Shown piece after piece: positions 51,688 through 63,174 of a DNA stretch of 64,000 nucleotides. Both the position numbers and the translations under genes were made by a program. Under the pieces are notes generated by a model. The model saw only the letters and a list, made by a program, of their open reading frames with translations, ran no database searches and was not told where the DNA came from. How positions within the stretch are numbered: the first letter of the stretch is position 1; each line of letters opens with the position of its first letter. Source of the stretch: Candolleomyces eurysporus (taxonomy: Eukaryota; Basidiomycota; Agaricomycetes; Agaricales; Psathyrellaceae). The DNA lies in assembly GCA_027579435.1 (NCBI GenBank), contig JANBPK010000709.1, forward strand, positions 315,184 to 379,183, given 5' to 3'.

Positions 51688-53359
51688 CTACAGGTAGGCG
51701 CGTGCACTTCTTCGTCCCATCTGTGGCCACAGTCAGCAAAAACCTAGGGATAACACCAGCAAGGAAATTGCGTACCTCAACGATCTTCCATCCAGCAGTG
51801 AGCTCGTTGTCAAGCTCCTCAGGAATACGAGTTACGACTGCGACATAAGTGCATTGCTCCACCTTGTCTTCGGCACCGACCACGATTTCTGCCGTTTTAG
51901 CATTTCGGAAGAGAAGCATTTCCTGCGTGGAAAATGTGATGATGAAAACGGGGATTTCGTTCTCCAAAATCTTTGCTTCTAGGACCTGAAGAAAATATAA
52001 ACATTTACGCTGGAAACTTGACGAGAGAAACCACATACGTCGACTTGTCGAATGTCAAGCACTTTGCTGTCGCTAATGAGACCCTGGCGCAGGTATTGCT
52101 CCATGGTTGCCCATAGAACATTATATGTCTAGACAAAAATGAGCAAAGTAGTTGCAAGATCAATCTCAGGAATGACTCACAGCTTCACCGCACCATGCTT
52201 TGAGACTTTCTTGATCCGCAGACAAGTAGGCATCGACAACTTCAGGGACAATGTACTCTCGGAGTTCGCGCTCAAAACTCTCCCGGTTGAAGGTGGGGTC
52301 CATAGACATCATTAGCCGTGTCACTTGTGCCGTCTCGTTCTCGTCGAACCAAGATCCAATCGTATCTGTTACTGATCGCACACTTGCCACCACTGGGTGC
52401 TCCGAATCATCATAAGACTGTCGGAGTTCAGTGAGTTTCTTCAGGACAGGGTTCGTCTCCTTCAACTTATTCCATGCTTCTTGTCGTGGCGAATCTTTGT
52501 GGAGTACGAGTGCCTGGCCAGCTCTTGAAGCGACAGATAAGAATGGTGAAAATGTATGGCACTGGATATGACTTACTCAGGATCGGCAGTCACTCTGGAA
52601 CCGCGGGTCAACCCTGCTTTCGCGAGTCGCTTCTGACGTCTCAATCTCCGAGCCTCTCTCTCCTCAAAACCTGCGTGCTTGAGACTGCCGCTGTCATCAA
52701 GAGCCTCCACGAGGGTGTCCGCAAGCGACTTGTACGCAGCGGTATTTCGGATGGGCTCCGTGGACTTTTCGATTGTCGCTGACAGGGCCGCCGAAGCTCG
52801 ACCAATCTGCAGAAATTTTCAGTCAACATATACAAAAGATTGACAGACAGAAAAGACTTACGGCACGCATGACCTCGCTCTCCTCCATGGTTCTGAGAGC
52901 CTCGGAAACAGCATCTCCAACCTTCACACCGGTCTTCTTGAGTTCCTCGGCCGCTGCCCGAAGCCTTGGGTTCTCCTTGATGCTGGAAGCGAGCTGCACA
53001 AGACTAGGTTATTTCAACAGGGTAGACAAAGGGTGTGCGCCACGTACTCTGGCCCGTTCGTAGGCAATCCTAGCCTTCTTCAAAGCCTCTGCGTCCTGGA
53101 GCTTGTCCACGTCTCCCTGCAGCTGCTTGACGTTCTCCTGGAGCTCACGATCCTTCCGCAGTTCATCCTTCAGCACATCCACGAATGTCTGGAACGGCGA
53201 CTTTGGAGCTTCAAACCGCCGTGACGAGCTATGGAAACCGGCAGTGGCCTGAGGGACGGCTATCCGGAACGGTGGGGGGAACGCAGTGCGCTGTGACAAG
53301 ACAGCCCTATTTCGCAAGGCAGAACGGACAGCCAGGCTCTTCAAGTGTCTAGGGAGCAT
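51688..53359 (-). CDS. TIM44: TIM44, inner-membrane import motor subunit
   Basis: I chose the ATG at 53359, which gives a typical matrix presequence (MLPRHLKSLAVRSALRNRAV, later GFHSSSRRFEAPKSPFQTF). The coiled N-domain follows (DELRKDRELQENVKQLQGDV), then KPIRNT-like SATIEKSTEPIRNTAAYKS and ETNPVLKKLTELRQSYDDS. The C-terminal Tim44 domain contains TRLMMSMDPTFNRESFEREL, EYIVPEVVDAYLSADQESLK and GWKIVEMGRRSARAYL; its last exon is joined by an intron from 51688. Tim44 anchors mtHsp70 to the TIM23 channel. An in-frame ATG 63 bases upstream is possible. Confidence 0.92.
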
Positions 53360-53650
53360 TTCGATTGAAGAGCGCAGAAGGAGACAGCGAATAACTTGGA
53401 AAGTGGGAGATGCGTCACTCAAAAGAAGCCGCTTCCCCGACCCGACATCACACTGAAAAATTCAGTCACGTGGCGCTGGCCAAACACCCAGCCTAGCAGC
53501 GCTTTCTGGGCGCTTATTGGAAAAAGAAGAGGGCCGTAAAAACAACTCGAATGGTATATTTACAGTAGTGATACGTCTAATTGGGATACAGGGAGTAGTC
53601 CAACAAGTCCAAACTATCACAAAATATAAAATCGTCCCGAGAAATCCCGT

Positions 53651-54392
53651 CTAATACGCCGCAGCAGCCTCGAAGAAACTCCTAGGAAGATGCAACCCGT
53701 GAAACTCGAGCTCGACAAAGCTAGGGTCTGCCAGCAAGATTCTCTCAATCTCATCAACGTCTTCGTGCCTGATATAGGTGCTATACCGGAGCAGGTCAGT
53801 CTAGTATACCACAGCATATGAAACAGAGCCTCACTTGGGCGAGAGGTAATAAACCTTCCCCGGGGTCAAAGTGGCCTTCCACTTCTTGTAATGAGGAACA
53901 CTAATTCTCATCAAGACTTTGCCGACTTGGTTCTTGACAGTATCGTAGACGTTGTGAAGAGTACTGGGCCTGAATGCACGACGTTCAATCAGGGCTCTGA
54001 AATCATTGTCAACGTATTCTGTTCCATTTTCCCTGAGGTTCGGACAGGTAAGACGACCGCGACTGAGCTTTACCAAGAGCACGTAAAACATACGATACGA
54101 AGCGTCCACGTCCCTGTAAGAACGCGACTGCCTCACGGGGGTGCAAGAGCTGATCTCCAAATAGCTCTCTACGAAGTGGAGTTGGTGAGTTTTCCTGGCA
54201 AGGGTCTGATACGTCGCTGGGATTCGTCCTCCTTTCTGGAGCAAAATGTTCAGGGTATTTTGCTCGAGCCTCCAGTTGATTACGAGAGACCTGGCGAAGG
54301 TTCGGCGAGCGGGGAGCAGGTTGGGGGTTAGCGACAGCAATGACAGTGGAGGCGAAACAAAGGAAGGTCGTCACAACCGCTGAGAGACGCAT
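53651..54392 (-). CDS. Predicted secreted protein, 210 aa, unknown
   Basis: Exons 54291-54392, 53835-54235 and 53651-53780 sum to 633 nt. A signal peptide is clear (MRLSAVVTTFLCFASTVIA) and is followed after the first splice by KGGRIPATYQTLARKTHQLH. The body is mixed alpha/beta in character with only two cysteines (ISSCTPV, LTCPNL) and ends DEIERILLADPSFVELEFHG and LPRSFFEAAAAY. Reading through the first intron would change frame and hit an early stop, so the splice matters. No family was recognised; a small secreted protein of basidiomycete type is the safest label. Confidence 0.6.
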
Positions 54393-55226
54393 CGTAAGCA
54401 AGGAAAACGGAGGCTGTTTCACTTTCTAGGCCCAGGGCCATCTTGTTTATATGCTGGTGTGCGTATAAATAACGCGATATCATATCCGGGTTTGATAATT
54501 CATCCATAAATCCTGTCAACATGTCAACGTCGGTAGCGTCGGGTGTGCGTGCTATCGCGCCCCTAGTAATGGAAAATTTTGATGATTTCCTGAACACAAC
54601 CCCGGCTTGACATGAGACCTACACTGTTTGAGAGCCCTTGAAATTGCACACCTGGTGGTATATTTTTATAGCTATACTCCAGCTTCATGGGGATTCCGAG
54701 GGCGAAAACATCGATTGCCCCTAGATCTGCAGAATTCTGTGCGATGGCAAGTATGGGATGTATGAGGGAGTGTCCACGAATATTGCACATTCATGTACAC
54801 TACTTGATTGCGTCGACCCTGATATTTTGGGGATTTTAGAATAATCTACACCGAAGACATTCCAGAATTTTGCACATCCCGGAATTCGGCATTACCCCTG
54901 GAGTGATAGTATCAGGTACGTGAACCGCATACCGGGTCCTTTTACTATGGAGTCATGAAAGACGACTTGAAAAGTACCTCCATTATTCTTGCCGTTTCAG
55001 TTTCACCTACCTTTCGCGCGAGACCACCTATTCGAGGTCTTTTAAGCCAGTTTCTTGTAGAAAAGGTTCTGGTTGGAATGAGTAGAGTTTCGTAATTGAC
55101 GATGACAGCGGCGTCCAATTAAGCAGAAAGATAAGCTAAAGTGATCTAGACCAACAGGAAACACGGTGTGAACCAAGGTGAATGTTCACACAGACTTCCA
55201 ACCCAGGCAGAATATAAACAATATAC
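54393..55226. other. Intergenic region
   Basis: Over 800 bases between two minus-strand genes. No supported gene or repeat. Confidence 0.55.
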
Positions 55227-56134
55227 CTATGCGGGTCTTTCCTTCCCTGATGACCCTTGATCTTTTCTGAAGCTCGACCAAACCTCCTCGGTCGCAACCG
55301 AGATTCGGTCTGTAATGCTTTCAAAGCTGTCCAGCGCTGGTCGGACATCGAGGGAGAACACGGGAGAGCCATCTGGTTCCGGAGGTGCGGAGTAGTAGTC
55401 AATCACGTATCGAACCTCCTCTCCAGTTCCCGGTCGGCGAACAATCCAGTCATGGCGATCGAATGGTGGTTCAGAGCTATAAAGATATGAGTAAAGGTAG
55501 GCAATAGACGAGAAGGGTGGGTGGGGACTGACTTGAACCGTGAAGGGAAGAGCCAACCAGCGAGTAGCAGCAATCTGGCTTTCGGTGACATTTCACCTGG
55601 CCGCCCCTTGAATTTAGCCAAATGGATATCATCTGCCCTAAAAACGAACAAGGGAACGTTAGTTCGCCGAGGCGCGATATCGAAAAGTTCGGAGACTCAC
55701 TGGCCGTGCCTACGCTCCCACTTCTTCACCTCCTCCCAGGCTTCCTCGTTGAGGAAGTTGTGAATTTCGACCATCGTCTCGATATGCTCCTCTGGAGTCT
55801 CCCAGCCTTTCCGAACGAGGGCATTATAGAACTGTTGCGGTGAAGGGTATTCCCATCTCCCGGAGTCGTCCCGGGGTATTGAGGATTCCGTCCTTGTCGT
55901 TGGCAGCGACATACCCTGATGTGGTGCTGGCGCCTGCGAGAGCTTAGGCATTTGGTTGTGAGGGTTGATAGAATCGTGATCTATAGGACATTTTGCGGGC
56001 TCCTGGGGCTTGTCATGAGATATGGGGCATTTTGCAGGCGCTGCCGCTGCCGGTGTCGTGGCCTGTGAGTGGTGAGGTACAGGGCAACCAGAGGCAGAGT
56101 TTTGTGGTACTGGGCTTGAGGATGTTTGACCCAT
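55227..56134 (-). CDS. CYC3: Holocytochrome c synthase (cytochrome c haem lyase)
   Basis: Exons 55701-56134, 55533-55637 and 55227-55476 sum to 789 nt, or 262 aa. Three Cys-Pro haem-regulatory-like motifs lie near the N-terminus (GCPVPH, KCPISH, KCPIDH). The HCCS core follows: [20 protein letters not shown], then [56 protein letters not shown] and [18 protein letters not shown]. The enzyme attaches haem to cytochrome c in the mitochondrial intermembrane space. The ATG at 56134 gives the family start; the frame stays open upstream but without family residues. Confidence 0.93.
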
Positions 56135-59100
56135 TTTGAAGGAGATTCTAAGAGGAGATGACGAGGAGTGGTTCAGCAGACCGCCAGCGTATACGTAGCG
56201 TTTGACTTTGACCAATCCAGTTGGCGAAAATTCAGTTCCAATTAGCGTGGCTGTGACTGACCCCGTGCCCGTGGGAGAGTAGCAAGCGCCCGGCGCCAGC
56301 CGGCACGCGGGCTTCCGTCCTGATGCTGTTGATTTCTTCCTCTCCGCTGAGCTACTCAACCTCTCCACACACAACAATTCTGGAACCGACTCGACTTTAG
56401 ATGCCGACTCTTGGTCTGGTGTTGTTTTGAGGACTCCTGACTCATTGGAAAGTCCAATACATGCTCACTCTTTCGTAGATTCAAGATGGCTGTTGGCTTT
56501 GGAACCCATCAAGCTGGTGTCAGCAACTTGCAGACCGAGCTCTCTGGAATTCTCATGACGCAATACACTTTCTCTCAGTTTTAGTTCCGAATATCGACGA
56601 CGAGGACTTTGCGACACCAGTTTGAAGGTCTCCTGACGTAACTTGGAACTCACTCCGCCCAGTCAGCAATGGGCAAGGCCGCCGCGTTGCTCCCCTAAAC
56701 TCTGTCCCCTTTGTGGTCTCCGGTCTCTGAATAGGGTCTTCACCTTCCGAATTGCATAACCTCGGGCTCTTGACACGAGGTCTGCTAATGTCGATCCACT
56801 GTGTCAGTATCCGTCAGTCAAAGCACGGAACTATATCGCACATTCGCCCAAAAGATCCAAGATCCCTGCTTGATCCATAGGCCTGCTGACCACGCCCGGC
56901 CGTCTTGGCAGTCATTGCGCTCTGTATTTAGACTTTGTATTCCCGTAATGGTCGTCTCCAGCGCTGATCTTCAACACGGAGTCCCGTCTCGCTGGGCAAT
57001 CGTATTGCTCCGGAAGCTTCCCCTCTCGTGGCTCCACTGTGGCTCTGCATACCGACCGGGAGCTCTTCCAGCAGCCCTCGCATGAAACACCGAACGGAAG
57101 GAATTCGAGTCGTATGGTTGTTTATGGAAGGTTGTCCATAGATCGACAGTGCGAACCGTCGAAGATCGTCGATTCGATGATTGTCGACATACCATTTCGT
57201 CAGTACATTTCGCTAGCCCGGTCCGACGCTAAGTCTCGCGGTCCACTCACTAACGCTATCACACCGCGCGGAAGCGAAGTTGCTTTCTCCGGGGCGCTGG
57301 CTATTATCCCACCAGGTTAACTTCGCAGTGTCTATCATATGTACCCCCTTCTGGGGAACCTGAAGGTTCTTTGAGGTTGTGCTTCTCAGCACAGCACTCG
57401 TCTTCGCTAAGGGACATTCGAAGATCGCATTGCGAGATCCGCTCCACGAAGACAACCTCCGTTCTTTCTGGAGCGAAGGTGTCTAAACCTGATTCAGTAA
57501 GAGCGTCGCTCTTGCTTCTTCCATCACGGTATAATTGAAGCACTTTTGTCGACGGGACTGTCACGAGTTCAGGTGTTCGTACGCCGGATTCTTAACCTCC
57601 GATCATTTGTGTTAATCCCAGGGTTATGTCTTTGAAGGCAGCTCGGACAACAAAGCTAGTGAAACTCGTCCAACTCGGAAGGTATCCTCCACAAAGCAGC
57701 CCTTCGACGTACTCTAATGAGTTTTGGAACGATTGTATACCAAAAGCTTTTTTTTTCAGAGTAATACTGTCCTTCATCCAAACCAACACATAAAGGGTTC
57801 CCTCTGCCTTTACCCTTCTCCTCTCTAGCCTTCTCTCCCCACAGTCCCCCACAGTTATTTCCTCTCTTGTCCACATTCTCGCTCGGCAAAGCCTCGGAGT
57901 AAACCATATGGCTGCTCTGCTATACTGAGGTCCGTTCATTCATCTGTTACGTTTAGCCTGAAGAGCCTCGGCCTGAAGCTGACTGAAGGAGAGGCGGGTG
58001 ATATGAGTTACCGACGTTGCTTGGAGCTCCGTTCCGTTCACCACCCACCTTTCTCTATTTTCTGCATTTTAATCAAATCCCCTTCGCTGTGGTTGGCTGT
58101 TGTCGACGCCCGACGTGGCCGCCTCCAACGGCCTTAATCGGGTTTTCCTTGAGGCTTTGTCGACGTCACTGTGGTAGTTGCCGGAGGAGGCCGCCGTACC
58201 ATCGCGTCAGGGCCCAGATTGTGGTCGCGCGACTTGCGACGATCGAGATCGGACGCATTGTGTGCTGAAAGAGGCAAGGTTGTGGCTTTGGCTTAGTCGT
58301 ATGTGCGTCACCGAGCGCCAATAGTTATCAACATGTTGTGTCGAAGCTTTGAAATGAAGGGACTACAAATCATAAGGAATATGGAAGGCCTGACGTTGAT
58401 CATGAAAGAATGTACGCAAAGGATCATATTTATTGGATCCTTGCTCGGGGTCAAAAGAACGTGTTTCTCATGGGACTGGCTTCTTCTGCGCTGCCGCCGT
58501 CAATCAAGAGTCGAGTGTCGTTTAGATGGTCAGTCGTCCTCAAGCATCAGTAATTGTATTGTGGCCATTCCCAGAGGCCAATATCACATTCCAGTGGACA
58601 AAACACCAGGGGATAGGTACATGTGGTGCAGCCGGTATATCAGGATATCATCGATGACGGATTACGTTCCAGAGGTTCTGAATACAGAAAATTGAATAAT
58701 TTTTGAGGCTACAATGGACGAAAATGCTCTTTCCAGCATCTCTCTTCCCCAGCATTCCCCACGGGGGTTCTCCATACGCTCTCCACCCGCGGTGATATCA
58801 TAAATTTGACAGATGCTCCCTCCACGTCCGTAGCTGGTGTCGACGAACTTGTCGCACGGTTTCGGACGAAGGGCGCGAGAGGTCGCGAGAGGGTCAGCCA
58901 GAACACTTCAGGAGGGATAGGAGAATGTTCAAAAATAAACTATGGGCCTGGAATTACCCCCCCCGACTCCGGAGGCGCCCAAGGCGGCGAGGGCGGATGG
59001 AGACCAGGCTGGGGGTGGGGCAAACCCTCATGGTTGGCCAGGTTCCCCTGGGGAAGGGAAAAAACTTTAAACTTTGGACTGGTGAACACAAGATCCGCTG

Positions 59101-59326
59101 TATTTGGAGGAAGGAGTGGGGCATGAGGATGCGTGTGGTCGCATCCGAGTTACCATTTTTGGACTGGATTGTGGGATCGCCGATCGAATCTAGCGGTCCT
59201 TCTCTGCTGCCATGTGAAGCCTCGGTAGCACCGTTTCTCGCTGCTATAAGAGCTCGCTCTTCGGTAGGATGTTGGCCAGCAGTTTGCCCACTCCCGTCTG
59301 ACGAACTCTCTTCCCTATCGTCCACA
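56135..59326. other. Gene-poor 3.2-kb region upstream of the hexose transporter
   Basis: No frame here shows a family motif, signal peptide or spliced continuation that I can support. The part around 57820-57890 is pyrimidine-rich. The right end holds the transporter promoter. It may contain long regulatory sequence, a non-coding transcript or a decayed element; I could not identify repeats within it by eye. Confidence 0.5.
59245..59250 (+). promoter_or_regulatory. TATA-like element of the hexose transporter
   Basis: TATAAG sits 77 bases upstream of the transporter ATG, followed by a pyrimidine-rich leader. This is a plausible core promoter for a strongly expressed gene. Confidence 0.35.
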
Positions 59327-61260
59327 ATGGCAGGCGGTCCCGCAGCTGATGGCGCCGGTGTTGGCGCCAATGCCCCCAAGGTATCTCCTTCGTCATTNGC
59401 CCTCCTCGATGTCCAACTAATATGTCTCTCGCAGAGCAAACTTGTTGGCATTCTCATGGTCGCTTTCAGCGCCTTTGGTGGTATCCTCTTCGGTTACGAT
59501 ACCGGTGTGATCAGCGGAATCAAGGAGATGAATGCCTGGCTCAGGGAGTTCGGAGATCCAGCTACCAACCACCCCAGTGGCTACAACATCACTTCGTCCA
59601 CCGAGTCTTTGGTCGTCTCTATCCTCTCTGTTGGCACATTCTTCGGTGCTCTCTTCGGTGCTCCCATCGCCGGTAGGTTTAATTGATACCCGACCCTCTT
59701 CTGTCACTTACAACTCGCCTTAGATTTCCTCGGTCGCAAGTGGGGTGTTGTCTTCGCCTGTCTCGTCTTCTCCATCGGTATTGCTATGCAAACCGCTGCT
59801 ACTGCTATCCCTCTCTTCGTCGTCGGCCGTGTTTTCGCCGGTCTCGGTGTTGGTCTCGTGTCCGTCTTATGCCCGATGTACCAATCCGAATGGTAAGTTT
59901 GACCTTCACACGCGCACGAGCTACTCTAACGTTAATTCAAAAGTTCGCCCAAGTGGATTCGTGGTGCTGTCGTCTCCACCTATCAATGGGCCATCACCAT
60001 CGGTCTCCTCCTTGCTGCCGTTGTGAACGATGGCACCAAGGACCGCACTGGAGCAGACGCGTACAGAATTCCCATTGCACTCCAATTCGTTTGGGCTGGT
60101 GTCCTCGCTGGTGGAATGGCTTTGCTCCCCGAGTCCCCTCGATGGCTCATCAAGCGAGGACGCGAAGAGGATGCTGCCGCGGCTCTCTCACGACTTACCC
60201 GTCTCCCTTCGGATCACCCTGAAGTCACCCAGGAACTCAGCGAAATCAGGGAGAACTTGGAGCATGAGCGTGCGATCGGCGAGAGTTCATATGCCGACTG
60301 CTTCAAGTGGAACGAGTCCAAGATTGGCTTCCGTACCCTTACTGGTATCTTCATCCAGGCCTGGCAACAGCTCACCGGCAGTAAGTTCCGCTCCTCACTC
60401 TTTTGCATCTCCTTGAGATTCACCTTTCCATTTTTTCTCTAGTCAACTTCATCTTCTACTACGGTACCACCTTCTTCCAGCGATCCGGCATTGAAGACCC
60501 TTTCCTTATCACCATTGCCACCAACATCGTCAATGTCTTCATGACTTTGCCTGGTATGTACGGTGTTGAGAAGTTCGGTCGCCGCCGCCTCCTCCTCATT
60601 GGTGCCGTTGGCATGTGTGTTTGCGAGTTCATTGTTGCCATTGTCGGTGTTGCCGTTCCCGATAGCAACATCGCTGCCCAGAAGGTCCTCATTGCCTTTG
60701 TTTGCATCTACATTGTGAGTAATTGTATTCCCTCTCGCACTTCTTGGATCTGATAGTCTATCTTAGGCATTCTTTGCCTCCACCTGGGGACCTATTGCTT
60801 GGGTCATCACTGGAGAAATCTTCCCTCTCCAAGTCCGTGCCAAGGCGATGTCCCTCTCCGTCGCCAGCAACTGGCTCTGGAACTTCGGTATTGGTTATGC
60901 CACTCCCTACCTTGTCAACAGGGAAGCTGGCTCGGCTGGCCTCGAGGTCAAGGTCTTCTTCATCTGGGGTTCGACATGCGCCTGCTGCATCATCTTCACA
61001 TACTTCTGTGTCCCCGAGGTGAGTCGTGCTTCTTTTTGTGATGCTTCTTGAACGTATCACTGATCTCGAATTTTCCCTCGCAGACCAAGGGCCTTTCCCT
61101 CGAGCAAATCGATGAAATGTACCAGCACACTATGCCATGGCGATCGCACATCTACCGAAACCGTCTTTTGGCCGGCGGAGTTGCACCATCTGGCAAGCCG
61201 GCAGACAGTGAAAAGGCTGAAGTTAGTTCAACCACTGAAAAGGTTGAAGTTGGTCACTGA
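59327..61260 (+). CDS. MFS hexose transporter
   Basis: Exons 59327-59380, 59435-59672, 59724-59892, 59944-60380, 60443-60714, 60767-61018 and 61084-61260 sum to 1599 nt, or 532 aa with about 12 membrane helices. Sugar-porter signatures: GGILFGYDTGVISGI, DFLGRKWGVV, VGRVFAGLGVGLVSVLCPMY, PESPRWLIKRGREEDA, QAWQQLTGINFIFYYGTTFF, YGVEKFGRRRLL and FFASTWGPIAWVITGEIFPL, ending VPETKGLSLEQIDEMY. It is a plasma-membrane proton- or facilitated sugar carrier; glucose is the likely substrate. An N at 59398 lies inside the first intron and does not affect coding. Confidence 0.93.
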
Positions 61261-61694
61261 AAAGATCTGAACTCTCTCGGATTTTCCTGCTGCTTAATAC
61301 CCTCTCACTCTTCACACTGCGCCGTAGTGTTGTATAGCATCTACTTTCTCTCTTACTTCTAATCTTTCCGGTATGTCACGCATTTACGACATTGTATTGA
61401 CTTTACGCATGTACCATCATTCAACAGTAAGTACACAAGCTAAAGCATAGGTTTTTTGTGACCTTTCACTATCTCTGTGTGATGTTCCATGGTTTGCGAC
61501 TCCACCGGTATGTCGACTTGACATGGATACGGTTTCCGTCATCAACAGAGTGTGCTCCTTCGATATTAAGAACCAACGTGTTCTTGGACATTTGCATTGA
61601 GAAGCTGATGATTTGGGTCATGTGTCTGGTAGCCATCTCCCCGCTTGCACCTTCTGAGCACTATGACATAGTGAACTTTATGCAATAGCCGTTA

Positions 61695-61974
61695 CAGTCG
61701 TTTGCATAATAATCTGCGCGATTCGATTTTTGAGCGCGCAAGCTAGCCGGGTCACACACCAAATGCGGTGGAGTCTAGTCACCGGATCTCAGCTCAATGT
61801 TCATGTTCAATGTCTCTTATTTAGCAAATATTCATCTACGTCATACCAACTCTGCATCGTCCGCCCTCGATGCACTAGCAATAGAGCGTGACATTACTTA
61901 TCACCGGTCACATCAACCTGTCAAACGACGAGAGGAAAGAAAAAAAATCGCGCAGATTATTATGCAAACGACTG
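61695..61974. mobile_element. 280-bp MITE of Tc1/mariner (pogo-like) type
   Basis: A 29-base terminal inverted repeat lies at 61695-61723 and, perfectly inverted, at 61946-61974. The termini begin CAGTCG and end CGACTG, and a TA dinucleotide flanks both ends (61693-61694, 61975-61976), the target duplication expected for Tc1/mariner elements. The interior has no coding capacity, so it is non-autonomous. The perfect repeat suggests a fairly recent insertion. Confidence 0.75.
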
Positions 61975-61996
61975 TAATGTTTCGGATTGGAGAAGC

Positions 61997-62545
61997 TGGT
62001 TCAAAATCCCGCTGACTCACCTGACCGACGCCCTGAATATGCTGTACATGGATTTCAAGTTATGCGCAAAGAGAAACAAGGGAGCTGGACTCATACTCAT
62101 TCCTAGTTCCGAATGTCCCTTGAAGCCGGGTCCGCCAGGTACAAGCTCCACAGCTAAACAAGTTCAATTACAATACAATGAAATCAGTGAAGTGGATCTA
62201 TCGTTTCGTCGCTTGCTGCAAGCTTTCCTCTCAAGAAACCTAGGGTATTCCTTTGAATTTGCTCAAGGCTGAGCGATCTTATTTCGAGATTGCTGTCAGG
62301 TACGTTAGTCCCGGCGTGCATTTGGGATTTTAACTTTGCGAAAGGGAAAATACAGACTATGAACGCACGTCCCTCTTAGAAAGTCGGGGGCCTTGCCAGC
62401 GGACCCGGCTTCAAGGTACATTTGGAGCTAGGAATGAGTATGAGTCCAGCTCCCTTGTTCCCTTGTTTCCCTTTGCGCATAATTTGAAACCCATGTACAG
62501 CATAGTCAGGGCGTCGGTCAGGTGAGTCAACGGAATCTTGAACCA
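61997..62545. repeat. Large imperfect inverted repeat (arms ~140 bp, 263-bp spacer)
   Basis: The arm at 61997-62135 recurs inverted at 62399-62545. Both arms share the blocks TGACTCACCTGACCGACGCC, TATGCTGTACATGG, TTATGCGCAAAG and GCTGGACTCATACTCATTCC with scattered substitutions. The right arm carries an 8-base duplication of an AACAAGGG unit. Each outer end begins TGGTTCAA. It may be a fold-back element or two copies of one short repeat inserted head to head; no target duplication was evident. Confidence 0.7.
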
Positions 62546-62560
62546 TAAACAGCCTCACTT

Positions 62561-63080
62561 ATCTGTGCGACAGCCATTCACTATCACTCGTGTTCCAACA
62601 TCGCGGATTACTCTCTGGCATTCCTTCAAACTATCTGTGAAGACCCTGATCCAGGCATCTACTACGCGCAAGACGACTGCCCCTGGTTCCAACCAATTTC
62701 TGCATGTACGCCAAACAGGGCGATGGTCCAGGTATTGGGGGCTGTCAACACCCCTGAAGGTCGTCTAATTTGAATCACGTTCCCCAACATTCTTCAACAT
62801 CAAATTCAGCCATTCGAGCTCGCAGATGGACCAAGCAGGTCAGAGGAAGATCGTCGCATTGTTTCTGGTCGATCCGAATGTGCGAATCATCAACACAGCG
62901 AGCATTCCATGCCAGCAATCAGGGTGGTGAAAGACAGCTAACGTAGCTAATTAGCTCAAGTGCCGCCTCGTTCGCGTAGTCTCCTGGAGAGTCTGCTGGT
63001 GGAGGTTCGAGAGAGGATGAAATTTGCGTTGACGAGCACGAAGATGCTTGAAGATCGTACGGCAGGCCAGGATACGTAGG
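62561..63080 (+). pseudogene. Decayed fragment of a DUF4246 protein gene
   Basis: Conceptual translation gives ICATAIHYHSCSNIADYSLA, VQVLGAVNTPEGRLI, ITFPNILQHQIQPFELAD and, in another frame, GQRKIVALFLVDPNVRIIN. These match the order of conserved blocks in the DUF4246 family, which is widespread in fungi. The reading is broken by an in-frame TGA (62771-62773), a frameshift near 62828 and another stop at 62928-62930. The long N-terminal part of the family is missing: similarity begins about 15 bases after the inverted repeat. The fragment is therefore truncated at the repeat boundary. Confidence 0.7.
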
Positions 63081-63174
63081 AATTTCAAGCAACAGCTTCA
63101 GAACTGGCTTTCACGGACGATGTATATAGAAATTGGACAATAAAATATACTTTAAACACCATTGATATCCTCGT

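Noticed and set aside
53891..54331. 146-codon plus-strand frame
   Set aside because: Opposite the second exon of the secreted protein; no signal, motif or promoter.
62039..62272. Open frames inside the inverted repeat
   Set aside because: They appear in both arms as a result of the repeat itself and show no protein-family features.
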